Position numbers and translations under genes: made by a program
Shown: one piece after another, positions 1-6,030 of the stretch
Numbering within the stretch: position 1 is the stretch's first letter
Layout of the letters: every line of letters starts with the position of its first letter
Assembly: GCA_009919445.1 (NCBI GenBank)
Contig: RGBY01000157.1
Location: 1 to 6,030 of the forward strand
Direction: 5' to 3'
From: Planctomycetia bacterium
GTDB taxonomy: Bacteria > Planctomycetota > Planctomycetia > Pirellulales > UBA1268
DNA: 6,030 nt
Notes under the pieces: generated by a model
Databases searched by the model: none
Seen by the model: the letters and a program-made list of their open reading frames with translations, nothing else
What the model was told of the DNA's origin: nothing

Positions 1-848
1 GAGGGGAGTTGCGAGATCGCCCGGAGGAACTCCTCAATACCTTTGGGTTTATTGTTGAGTGAATCGGCCCCATATCCGATCAGTAGCCGGTCTTCTGGCA
101 GTCCCAGTTGCTGCCGGGCCGCCCGCTTTTCAAGCGGCTGAAAGTCGGTCAGGTCGATTCCATTACGAATCGTCTGAAAGGTGCAGTTAGATGAAAGGAT
201 CCCGCTGGCTCTGGCCTGGTTTTCAAGCCAGCGGCTCGGGGTGACAACGTGAATGACGCGTCCAGCGAGTGCTGATTTTTTGATGCCATGGTCTCGAAAA
301 GATAGATCATGGTAGCCAGGTCGACCCAGGGCAGGACAGTTACCGCAGGTTTGCCGGAATCGGTCGCAATCGTGGGCATGGTGGCAGCCTCCGGTGAGCG
401 GCTGCATGTCGTGAAGCGTCCAGACCAGCGGCAGACCAGCCGGCAGCGAGCTGAAAAAGGATCGATAGTCGATAATCCGACTTACCCAGTGCAGGTGCAG
501 CAGGTCGGGCAGCCTGTCAGTTGGAGCAAACGGGGTTGGGTAGGGGCGTATCGGACCGTTGTACATGCCAGGCCGTACCGCACCGCCGCGGCGGTAGTAA
601 GTGCGGAGGCCCCGTTCCCAACCCCACCGGATTGCAGATGGCCCAAAGCGAAGGACATCCCAGATGGGCGGCATTCCCCAGGCGATCTGCCGGTAACTTG
701 CGTCGGGTGCCGAATCACGCCGGCCACCGGAATCTCCCGAAAACCAGAACCGACTCTCAACGCCATCGGCCAACAGGCCATGGTGCAGTCGGCGGGCCGC
801 AACCGCAGCGCCACCAGTCAGATATGCGTTGAGATGGTCGATTCGCAC
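1..848 (-). CDS. GT-B glycosyltransferase (GT4-like, tetracysteine subgroup), 3' end cut by window edge
   Basis: The frame is open from a GTG at 848-846 down to the left edge and gives 282 residues with no stop. GTG is the only usual start codon after the in-frame stop at 890-888. The first residues (VRIDHLN, then TGG at 11-13) match the opening beta strand and glycine loop of group 1 glycosyltransferases. Residues 143-148 read WTLHDM. Cysteines 155, 161, 168 and 171 form a C-x5-C-x6-C-x2-C cluster. RNGID at 228-232 marks the hinge into the C-terminal, nucleotide-sugar-binding domain, and NNKPKG at 265-270 begins it. The catalytic E-x7-E region lies outside the window. Family role: cytosolic or membrane-associated transfer of a sugar from a nucleotide donor to a growing polysaccharide unit; donor and acceptor are unknown. 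The third minus-strand glycosyltransferase has the same cysteine spacing, which suggests paralogy. Oddities: no clear Shine-Dalgarno before the GTG, and glutamine at 149 where relatives, including the window's other copy, have tryptophan nearby. It is divergent from the epimerase at 1069. Confidence 0.85.
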   Translation of the reverse strand, partial: MRIDHLNAYLTGGAAVAARRLHHGLLADGVESRFWFSGDSGGRRDSAPDASYRQIAWGMPPIWDVLRFGPSAIRWGWERGLRTYYRRGGAVRPGMYNGPIRPYPTPFAPTDRLPDLLHLHWVSRIIDYRSFFSSLPAGLPLVWTLHDMQPLTGGCHHAHDCDRFRQTCGNCPALGRPGYHDLSFRDHGIKKSALAGRVIHVVTPSRWLENQARASGILSSNCTFQTIRNGIDLTDFQPLEKRAARQQLGLPEDRLLIGYGADSLNNKPKGIEEFLRAISQLP

Positions 849-986
849 AGGATGATGTTGTTGGAAAGGGCTCTGTCTGGTTCGAAGTTATTTTCTCACG
901 TTGTTTTTCCGCGCGGCTGCGGGGCTTTGTCTGCACGGGGTTTTGTTTTTATTCGATGCCTGTCTTGCACCAGTAGTCATCTGCCA

Positions 987-1005
987 TTGAGGCAACCGGC
1001 CTCGA
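987..1005. repeat. Short inverted repeat inside the candidate promoter
   Basis: GAGGC (989-993) and GCCTC (999-1003) are perfectly complementary around a 5-base loop. The pairing extends outward by a T-G and a T-A pair to 987 and 1005. No T tract follows, so it does not look like an intrinsic terminator. It overlaps the proposed -35 box and spacer and could be an operator, or chance. Confidence 0.25.
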
Positions 1006-1016
1006 CGCCGTATTCT
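987..1016 (+). promoter_or_regulatory. Candidate sigma-70-type promoter for the epimerase-glycosyltransferase pair
   Basis: TTGAGG at 987-992 and TATTCT at 1011-1016 are separated by 18 bases. Each box matches four of six consensus positions. Initiation would fall near 1023, leaving a leader of about 45 bases before the ATG at 1069. It sits where a promoter is needed, but matches of this quality occur by chance. Confidence 0.3.
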
Positions 1017-1056
1017 GACCGAATTCCGTTTTCTGTCACACCACAGATCTGTTTTT

Positions 1057-1060
1057 AGGA
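1057..1060 (+). promoter_or_regulatory. Ribosome binding site for the epimerase at 1069
   Basis: AGGA lies 8 bases upstream of the ATG at 1069. This supports that start, and the protein then begins at the normal place for the family, a few residues before the Rossmann strand. Confidence 0.6.
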
Positions 1061-1068
1061 TTTCGCTC

Positions 1069-2019
1069 ATGTCGCTCGATCTTGCCGGCTGCCGTGTGAC
1101 CGTCACTGGTGGCGCTGGATTCCTTGGTCAGGCCGTCTGCGAGCGGCTCGCCGCTCGCGGAGTCAATGAGGTTGCCGTTCCCAGACGGAGTGACTATGAC
1201 CTCGTCCATGAGGCCGATGCAGTTCGTATGTACGACGACTTACGGCCTGATGTGGTGCTGCATCTGGCTGGAGAGGTCGGTGGCATTGGGGCAAACCGGG
1301 CCAACCCTGGTCGCTACTTTTATGCGAACATGGCGATGGCTCTCAACCTGATTGAGCAGGCTCGGGCCCGGGGGATACGGAAGTTTGTCCAGGTGGGTAC
1401 GATCTGTGCGTATCCAAAGCACACGCCGGTTCCCTTCCATGAAGAAGATCTGTGGAACGGCTACCCAGAAGAGACCAACGCTCCCTACGGTGTTGCCAAG
1501 AAGGCGGCACTCGTCATGCTTGACGGCTATCGCCAGCAGTATGGGTTGGCCAGTAGTTATCTGCTGCCGGTCAACCTCTATGGGCCCCGAGACAATTTCG
1601 ATCCTGAAAGTTCTCACGTCATCCCTGCCCTGATTCGCAAATGCGAGACAGCTCGTCGGGAGGGGTGTGATCACATCGAGTGCTGGGGAACCGGTGCAGC
1701 AAGCAGGGAGTTTCTCTACGTCGATGACGCCGCCGAGGGGATCATTCGAGCGGCCGAGGTGATGGAAGAACCGGTTCCGATCAATCTGGGCACCAATCAA
1801 GAGATATCGATTCGTGACTTGGTCTGCCTTGTCGCCAAACAGGTTGGCTTTGCGGGCGAAATTCGCTGGGATCCAACCAAGCCAGACGGCCAGCCACGGC
1901 GGTGTCTCGATGTGACCCGGGCCCAGGAACAACTTGGCTGGTCAGCAGTGGTCCCCTTTGAAAAAGGACTGCAACAAACCATCGACTGGTGGCGGTCTGC
2001 ACGACCGGAAAAGACGTGA
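1069..2019 (+). CDS. fcl: GDP-L-fucose synthase-like NAD(P)-dependent epimerase/reductase
   Basis: This 316-residue protein has the usual length of GDP-L-fucose synthase (Fcl/WcaG). That enzyme converts GDP-4-keto-6-deoxy-D-mannose to GDP-L-fucose by 3,5-epimerisation and NADPH-dependent 4-reduction in the cytosol. The extended-SDR Rossmann motif TGGAGFLG is at 13-20. Thr111, Tyr140 and Lys144 occupy the catalytic triad positions (Y-x3-K). Cys113 and His183 match the acid/base pair of the E. coli enzyme, each offset by four residues from the E. coli numbering. The NFDPESSHVIPALIRK segment (176-191) and the KPDGQPRR segment (271-278) are typical of the family. Thr replaces the E. coli Ser in the triad, a conservative change. 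The upstream dehydratase (gmd) is not in the window. The downstream glycosyltransferase overlaps by four bases, so the two are probably one operon. A related GDP-4-keto-6-deoxyhexose enzyme with a different product cannot be excluded. Confidence 0.87.
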   Translation: MSLDLAGCRVTVTGGAGFLGQAVCERLAARGVNEVAVPRRSDYDLVHEADAVRMYDDLRPDVVLHLAGEVGGIGANRANPGRYFYANMAMALNLIEQARARGIRKFVQVGTICAYPKHTPVPFHEEDLWNGYPEETNAPYGVAKKAALVMLDGYRQQYGLASSYLLPVNLYGPRDNFDPESSHVIPALIRKCETARREGCDHIECWGTGAASREFLYVDDAAEGIIRAAEVMEEPVPINLGTNQEISIRDLVCLVAKQVGFAGEIRWDPTKPDGQPRRCLDVTRAQEQLGWSAVVPFEKGLQQTIDWWRSARPEKT

Positions 2020-3269
2020 GCAACGAGCCTCAGGTAAAGCCAGGAACTATTGCGGTTGTCAGCCATGCCGTGCCGGGTGGTTGTAGCGGTCAGGCCGTTA
2101 TGCTTCAGCGACTGGGCCAACTGGCTGCAGAGGAGGGCCATGGGCCCGGTCTCCTGTTTGTTGATACCGATCGCAAGGCTCTGCGGCGTGCCAGGTTGGC
2201 AGGCGACCTTCCTGTGGAGCCAATCAGAGTGCCTTGGCTGCTCCGGAAACTAAACCGGTTGCGTGGCTTCCGCCACAGGCAGTTCCCATGGCTGGTCCGA
2301 TACCGGGCCCGCCGCATTGCAGCTATCGTTCGGCGTCACCAAGCCGCTGCCATCGTGGGATGTACCGGAGGTGATCTCATTGATGTGCCAGCGGCCATCG
2401 AAGCTGGCCAGCAAACTGGCCTGCCAACATACCTCTACTACTTTGATGACTACGCTGTTCAGTGGGAAATCGCAAAAGAAACCTGGTTGCGAGATGTTCT
2501 GCCTCCGTTTCGTGACGCTTCCGAATCTCATTTGTTGGAGCAGGCGGCTGGCATTATTGTTCCCAATGAGACCCTTGCTGAAGACATCTATCAGCGAACA
2601 GAAACGCCCACAGTCGTGGTACGAAACCCGGTCGATACCCAGGGGTATGCACAGCTGCGAGACCAGTTTCCTCGTCGGCAGACTGATCCGGTCCGTCCAC
2701 TGCGGATTGTCTACACTGGCTCGGTCTATACGGCTCAGGCTGATTCAATTCGACGGTGCTCTCAGGCCATTGCGGCGGCGGCTCTTCGTGGCATTGAAGC
2801 CGTGCTCCATATCTATGGGCCACCACCTGACCGAGAGGTTCAAGCAGAACTTCACGACACGTCAATAGTGTGGCATCAGTCTGTGAGCCCAGAGGAATCA
2901 GCAGCGGTGCAAGTCCAGGCCGATCTGCTCTTTCTGCCACTCAGCTTTACCTGCAGCTACCCACAACTCATTCGCAGTTCAGCACCGGGAAAGTTTGGTG
3001 AGTATCTCGCCTCAGGCACTCCGATGCTCGTCCATGCTCCGGAAGATTCATTTCCGGTGAGGTTTGTTAGCAAACATGACTGTGCTGCAATCTGTTCGAA
3101 TCCCGAGGTTGAAAAGCTGACCGATACGATTTGCTCTCTTGCGAAGGATGCAGCCATTCGTGACCGCTTGGGCAAAGCGGCGATCGCGGCCGCTGCCGAT
3201 TTCTGTCAGCAGCGAAACAGTCGGCGATTTGTCGAATTTATTCAGGAGAGAATGCCAGCAAACAGGTAG
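2016..3269 (+). CDS. GT-B glycosyltransferase, group 1 (GT4-like)
   Basis: The chosen start is GTG at 2016, which overlaps the epimerase stop as GTGA. GGA at 2008-2010 lies five bases upstream, and translational coupling fits. A GTG at 1989 would add nine residues within the epimerase's coding sequence and is less likely. The product is 417 residues. Its N-terminal domain opens with a hydrophobic strand and a glycine-rich GGCSGQ loop (21-26). YYFDDY is at 141-146. The C-terminal domain begins at IVYTGS (231-236), followed by IYGPP (266-270). PGKFGEYLASGTP at 324-336, with Glu329, corresponds to the donor-binding helix region of GT4-type enzymes. No signal peptide or membrane segment is evident, so it probably works in the cytosol or at the inner membrane face. 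Its pairing with the fucose synthase gene suggests, without proof, transfer of a deoxyhexose. It lacks the tetracysteine motif and is not a close relative of the other two glycosyltransferases here. Confidence 0.82.
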   Translation: MSNEPQVKPGTIAVVSHAVPGGCSGQAVMLQRLGQLAAEEGHGPGLLFVDTDRKALRRARLAGDLPVEPIRVPWLLRKLNRLRGFRHRQFPWLVRYRARRIAAIVRRHQAAAIVGCTGGDLIDVPAAIEAGQQTGLPTYLYYFDDYAVQWEIAKETWLRDVLPPFRDASESHLLEQAAGIIVPNETLAEDIYQRTETPTVVVRNPVDTQGYAQLRDQFPRRQTDPVRPLRIVYTGSVYTAQADSIRRCSQAIAAAALRGIEAVLHIYGPPPDREVQAELHDTSIVWHQSVSPEESAAVQVQADLLFLPLSFTCSYPQLIRSSAPGKFGEYLASGTPMLVHAPEDSFPVRFVSKHDCAAICSNPEVEKLTDTICSLAKDAAIRDRLGKAAIAAAADFCQQRNSRRFVEFIQERMPANR

Positions 3270-3280
3270 CAGGCCGACCA

Positions 3281-4573
3281 TTATGGCGTTGGCATGCTGT
3301 CGGCAGCCGGACGGTTCTGCCGGCTGGGTGATCCCGAATGTCTGGTGGCATCCAGCAAGTGTTTGTACAAGAGGAGATGCTCGTCGATATACCGCTGCTT
3401 GTCATAGCGGCTTCTGGCAAGCTGCAGGCCATGCTGCCTGCAGGAGTCACGAAGGCTGTCGTTTGTCAGCATGCCGACAATCGCTCGACTCAGCTCGGCG
3501 GCATCACCCGCTGGGACAGCGATTCCGCCGCGGGGTGCGTCGATAACATCTGGCAGGGCAGTGCCCGTGAAGACAACCGGTGGCGTGCCGCAGGCCATCG
3601 CCTCAATGGCCATCATGCCGAAGCTTTCGGCGGTTGAGGGCATCAGGAAAAGATCGGCCGCCGCGAGTCCGGTGGCAATGGCCTGCTGGTCAAGGTGGCT
3701 GTTGATTGTGGTCACCCGAAAACGCTGCCGTAGTGCAGCCACATCCGAGCCCCCCGCTGAATCAAAGCAGATGACATCGGTTACCATCCCGGCCGGAAGA
3801 CTGGCCAAGGCTGCGTCGGCGAACTGCGTGCCCTTGAAGATGTTGTGCGGAGCCCAGCGAACAGCCACAGCCCGGGCATCGGCTGGAATGCCGAGAGAGG
3901 CGCGGGCTTGTGGTTTTGGTTGTGGTCGAAACAGAGTGGTGTCGATGCCAAAGGGAATGAGGCTGCAAGGAAGGCCCACCAGCAGCGGACTCTCGGCAAC
4001 CCGCTCCTCCATCCAGCGGGAAGCGACAATCAGATGAACTCGTGATCTGGCCATTATCCGTTTTTTTAGTGCCCAGTTGGCCGCAGTTCGGTCGCGTGTA
4101 ATGGCCAATGGAAGCGACAGGTCGGGGCAATGGCCGCAACCAGTTTGCCAGCGGTTGCAGTCAAAGGGATGCACACAGTGCCCTGTCGTTATCCAGGGGT
4201 CGTGGAGCGTCCAGAGCACCGGTCGCCGACCATTTGCCAGTTGCGGCAGATGCCTCAGGCTGAAAAAACTTTTCGCATGAAGAAGTTGGAGGTGGATGAG
4301 GTCGGCACGGCGGACGTAGGGTGCATTGAGAAAAGCCGTTCCGAGCACGGCTAAGTCAGACTGTCGAGAGAGCTTTTGCTCGAGCTTGACGGTGACGCGG
4401 TTGGCCTGACGGAGCCACCGGCTGCCAAGTTGGTGAATGTGGGGCTCGCTTAGGGACCGTTCGGCGACGGCGTAGTCTGACTTGTACCCAGCTGCCAGCA
4501 GGGCACGATGAAGAACGAGACCGTTAAAGCGTTGACCGGCGGCGTCATATCCACTGAGAAAAGCTACTCGCAT
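3281..4573 (-). CDS. GT-B glycosyltransferase (GT4, tetracysteine subgroup)
   Basis: The ATG at 4573-4571 gives 430 residues, a full-length group 1 glycosyltransferase. The N-terminal domain starts MRVAFLSGYDAAG. WTLHDPW is at 121-127. Cysteines 133, 139, 146 and 149 form C-x5-C-x6-C-x2-C, possibly a metal site, with the same spacing as in the leftmost glycosyltransferase. PFGID at 207-211 is the interdomain hinge, and APHNIFKG at 241-248 is the usual phosphate-contacting segment. An E-x7-E motif spans Glu316 to Glu324 (ESFGMMAIE), followed by ACGTPPV. The last roughly 20 residues are polar and probably disordered. The enzyme should transfer a sugar from a nucleotide donor to a lipid-linked or growing glycan; its specificity is unknown. 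No Shine-Dalgarno precedes the ATG. The start overlaps the shifted frame of the upstream epimerase by ten bases, so translation probably depends on coupling. Its stop faces the plus-strand glycosyltransferase across 11 bases. Confidence 0.88.
   Translation of the reverse strand: MRVAFLSGYDAAGQRFNGLVLHRALLAAGYKSDYAVAERSLSEPHIHQLGSRWLRQANRVTVKLEQKLSRQSDLAVLGTAFLNAPYVRRADLIHLQLLHAKSFFSLRHLPQLANGRRPVLWTLHDPWITTGHCVHPFDCNRWQTGCGHCPDLSLPLAITRDRTAANWALKKRIMARSRVHLIVASRWMEERVAESPLLVGLPCSLIPFGIDTTLFRPQPKPQARASLGIPADARAVAVRWAPHNIFKGTQFADAALASLPAGMVTDVICFDSAGGSDVAALRQRFRVTTINSHLDQQAIATGLAAADLFLMPSTAESFGMMAIEAMACGTPPVVFTGTALPDVIDAPRGGIAVPAGDAAELSRAIVGMLTNDSLRDSCRQHGLQLARSRYDKQRYIDEHLLLYKHLLDATRHSGSPSRQNRPAADSMPTP
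3304..3326. repeat. Hairpin-forming inverted repeat near the convergent gene ends
   Basis: CAGCCGG (3304-3310) and CCGGCTG (3320-3326) form a perfect 7-base stem with a 9-base loop, 35 bases past the stop of the plus-strand glycosyltransferase. It could slow or stop rightward transcription, but no T tract follows, so an intrinsic terminator call is weak. It lies in the C-terminal codons of the opposing gene, so coding constraint may explain it. Confidence 0.3.
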
Positions 4574-5442
4574 GGCAAAGAGCAGGAACCGAGAAGATTA
4601 CGCCCCAGGTGCTGGCTGTCGCCAGATATTCTTCTGCACGTAGGGAATGTAGCTGTGGAGAAGCTTGAGCAGTTTCCAGGAAACGTTGCCTCGATGATAG
4701 TCAGAGACTCGTGAGGCCTGTCGGTCCGCGTCTGCCTCGGCCACCGCCAGCCGAACCGCATCGAGCACTGTCGGGCGATCAAGGCCGCACATGATGACGT
4801 GAGCCGCAGTGGTTCGTCGACGTTTTCTTCGCGGTGTGCACTGACAAGAAAATAACTTCCCGCCTGCAGGCCAAGACGCTGGAGTACATCTGAGTTGGCA
4901 ATCTCAGACTGGAAGGTCCCAAGGACCTCAGGCAGGTGGGAGCCGAGGGTAAAAACTCTGTCAGCTGGAATGTTTTCAGCTAGCAGATACCGGCGAGCAT
5001 GCTCTGTGATGGTGATATTGATGTCGCTGAGGTGGTCGACAATCTTGCGATTGATTTCTTCCGGGACCCGGGCATCAAAACAGCGGTTGCCCGCTTCCAT
5101 GTGAAAGATCGGAATCTTCCGTCGCTTGGCAGCGATAACAGCGAGGCATGAGTTGGTGTCGCCATAGATCAACAGGGCGTCGGGCTGCTCTGCGGCAAGC
5201 ACCTCATCAACCCGTTCGATGACTCGGGCAATAGTGGCTGCCGGGCTTGTTCCAGCTGCCTCGAGAAAGTAGTCGGGCTTACGAATCCGCAGGTCGTCGA
5301 AGAAGACCTGGTTAAGTTCGTAGTCGTAGTTCTGGCCGGTATGGACCAGCACGTGTTGGGTCTGCCGATCAAACAGGTCAATGACCCGACACATTTTGAT
5401 GAGTTCAGGCCGGGTCCCAACGATGGTCATCACCTTACGCAC
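4564..5442 (-). pseudogene. CapG/FnlC-type UDP-N-acetylglucosamine 2-epimerase family gene with internal deletion and frameshift
   Basis: Intact relatives (WecB/MnaA fold; CapG, FnlC, WbjD) epimerise C-2 of a UDP-N-acetylamino sugar, for CapG the last step to UDP-L-FucNAc. The start is GTG at 5442, set by a strong AGGAG seven bases upstream. Residues 1-215 look normal: VGTRPELIK (8-16), GDTN with Asp95, HMEAGNR with Glu116, RVPEEINRK (125-133), and SAHREENVDE with His203. After residue 215 the 292-residue frame turns into unrelated sequence and ends at a TAG (4566-4564). The genuine C-terminal tail continues in another frame from about 4798 to a TAA at 4598. The family is normally about 370 residues. 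Adding the two parts gives about 280, so some 90 residues are gone, including the serine/glycine and EE segment that holds UDP and the conserved ERPE region. I infer a nonfunctional enzyme. An assembly or sequencing artefact would look the same. The start overlaps the upstream dehydratase gene by eight bases, so both were one operon. Confidence 0.85.
4598..4801 (-). other. Out-of-frame C-terminal remnant of the 2-epimerase
   Basis: Read in the frame that contains ATG 4792-4790, this stretch encodes VIMCGLDRP, then VSDY, then GNVSWKLLKLLHSYIPYV followed by QKNIW, and ends at TAA 4600-4598. This is the characteristic end of CapG/FnlC-type epimerases (a helix rich in S-Y and a V-W finish). It is a displaced part of the broken gene, not a separate small protein: the internal ATG has no evident ribosome binding site and the peptide would lack any complete domain. 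Its original stop lay 24 bases before the next gene's ATG. Confidence 0.75.
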
Positions 5443-6030
5443 GAAGTTGCTCCTGAACGTATTCAAGGGAGAGCAGCAGTTCGATCACCTGCTGCTTTTC
5501 AAGTCGTTCGGTGGTGTGTGAGGTGTAGTCTTCGCTGACCGACACGCTTGTTTCACCTTCCACGAAATACTTAGCGTAGTTGAGGTCACGGTTATCAGCC
5601 GGAATGCGGAAGTAACGTTCTTCAGCGACAGCCTTGGCCATTTCCTCGCGGGAAACGAGTGACTCGAAAAGTTTTTCACCATGCCGGGTGCCGATCACCC
5701 GAATCGGACTTTTGCTTGCAAAAATCTCGACAAGTGCTTCAGCCAGTGCCTCGATGGTACAGGCAGGTGCTTTCTGAACGAAGATGTCACCCTGCCGGCC
5801 ATGGGCGAAGGCGTGCAGGACGAGGTCGACTGAATCGGGCAGCGACATAAGGAAGCGGGTCATTTCCGGATCAGTCACGGTCAGTGGCTCCCCGGCCTTG
5901 ATCTGCTGGATAAACAGCGGAATCACTGATCCCCGAGAGGCCATCACGTTCCCGTAGCGAGTGGCCATGAAAATCGGTCCATCTTCAGGCTGGAGCCGTG
6001 ACTTGGCGACCATGAGTTTTTCCATCATTG
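5435..6030 (-). CDS. capE: CapE/FnlA-type UDP-GlcNAc 4,6-dehydratase/5-epimerase, 5' end outside window
   Basis: The C-terminal 197 complete codons are visible, and the gene enters from the right edge. The ATG at 6028 is probably internal (an A-MMEKLM context in the family) rather than the start. Family-specific blocks follow in order, numbered from that ATG: MMEKLMVAKSR (1-11), RYGNVMASRGSV (24-35), TDPEMTRFLMS (52-62), GDIFVQKAPA (80-89), IGTRHGEKLFE (112-122), SREEMAK (126-132), RIPADNRDLNY (141-151) and EDYTSHTTERL (166-176). These mark the CapE/FnlA/WbjB group, cytosolic short-chain dehydrogenase-type enzymes that start UDP-L-FucNAc (and related deoxy-amino sugar) synthesis from UDP-GlcNAc. 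The Rossmann NAD(P) motif and the catalytic Y-x3-K would be upstream, outside the window. The TAA at 5437-5435 overlaps the following 2-epimerase start by eight bases. The usual middle gene, capF/fnlB, is absent at this junction. Confidence 0.9.
   Translation of the reverse strand, partial: MMEKLMVAKSRLQPEDGPIFMATRYGNVMASRGSVIPLFIQQIKAGEPLTVTDPEMTRFLMSLPDSVDLVLHAFAHGRQGDIFVQKAPACTIEALAEALVEIFASKSPIRVIGTRHGEKLFESLVSREEMAKAVAEERYFRIPADNRDLNYAKYFVEGETSVSVSEDYTSHTTERLEKQQVIELLLSLEYVQEQLRA
5450..5455 (-). promoter_or_regulatory. Shine-Dalgarno site deciding the 2-epimerase start
   Basis: On the minus strand CAGGAG lies seven bases before the GTG at 5442-5440. The longer frame starting at ATG 5466 has no such site and would add eight residues not expected in the family. 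The site is embedded in the last codons of the upstream dehydratase gene, consistent with coupled translation. Confidence 0.7.

Larger units (their letters stand above)
849..1068. other. Divergent intergenic region
   Basis: About 220 bases separate the start of the minus-strand glycosyltransferase from the start of the plus-strand epimerase. I see no convincing gene or RNA here; open frames crossing it are shadows of neighbours. It must carry the promoters for both directions unless the leftward gene is read from elsewhere. Visible contents are a candidate plus-strand promoter and an overlapping inverted repeat near 987-1016, a GC-rich stretch with a 4-base CCGC/GCGG stem at 909-922, and T-rich runs around 902-908 and 940-951. 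No convincing promoter for the leftward gene could be picked out. Confidence 0.6.

Noticed and set aside
909..922. GC-rich CCGC/GCGG hairpin in the divergent region as a terminator
   Set aside because: The stem is only four pairs, the following bases are not a clean T tract, and no gene ends here.
309..1058. A 249-codon plus-strand open frame
   Set aside because: It lies opposite the leftmost glycosyltransferase, whose minus-strand frame has clear family motifs. The translation is low in family-like features and runs into the intergenic region.
849..1068. RNA gene or riboswitch in the intergenic region
   Set aside because: No tRNA-like cloverleaf, known riboswitch core or strong extended hairpin could be found by eye.
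1240..1932. A 230-codon minus-strand open frame
   Set aside because: It is antisense to the well-conserved GDP-fucose synthase gene and has no recognisable domain; a GC-rich shadow frame.
1989..3269. Longer version of the second glycosyltransferase starting at GTG 1989
   Set aside because: The GTG at 2016 forms a GTGA overlap with the previous stop and has a GGA site five bases upstream; the extra nine residues have no family support.
3471..4037. A 188-codon plus-strand open frame
   Set aside because: It is antisense to the glycosyltransferase with E-x7-E and hinge motifs; the Ala/Arg/Ser-rich translation is typical of a shadow.
4564..5466. 2-epimerase starting at ATG 5466
   Set aside because: The GTG at 5442 has AGGAG at ideal spacing and places the VGTRPE motif near residue 8, as in the family.

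Overview
This window is part of a surface-polysaccharide (capsule, exopolysaccharide or O-antigen type) biosynthesis locus from a fairly GC-rich Gram-negative-like bacterium. All six genes found here belong to sugar-nucleotide synthesis or glycosyl transfer. The taxon cannot be fixed from the sequence. Weak or missing Shine-Dalgarno sites before some genes and the style of the proteins would fit a planctomycete-like lineage, but that is a low-confidence inference.

Layout: (1) Positions 848 to 1, minus strand: the first 282 residues of a family-4-type glycosyltransferase that runs off the left edge. (2) 849-1068: a divergent intergenic region of about 220 bases. (3) 1069-2019, plus strand: a GDP-L-fucose synthase-like epimerase/reductase. 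It overlaps by four bases (GTGA) a second, unrelated glycosyltransferase at 2016-3269. (4) Only 11 bases separate that stop from the end of a convergent minus-strand block. Read in its own direction, this block holds the C-terminal part of a CapE/FnlA-type UDP-GlcNAc 4,6-dehydratase/5-epimerase (6030-5435), a CapG/FnlC-type UDP-sugar 2-epimerase (from 5442) and a third glycosyltransferase (4573-3281).

The genes imply two sugar donors. One is a GDP-deoxyhexose of the GDP-L-fucose type. The other is a UDP-N-acetyl-6-deoxyhexose of the UDP-L-FucNAc type. Three glycosyltransferases would use such donors to build a repeat unit. The two minus-strand glycosyltransferases share a tetracysteine motif with identical spacing and look like paralogues.

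The most notable point is that the 2-epimerase is broken. Its N-terminal two thirds read normally to about residue 215. The sequence then jumps directly to the family's C-terminal tail in another frame, so roughly 90 residues of the UDP-binding domain are missing and the frame is shifted. The middle gene of the usual UDP-FucNAc trio (capF/fnlB) is also not between its expected neighbours. I found no CRISPR array, RNA gene, insertion sequence or clearly new system; the rest is ordinary polysaccharide-locus content.
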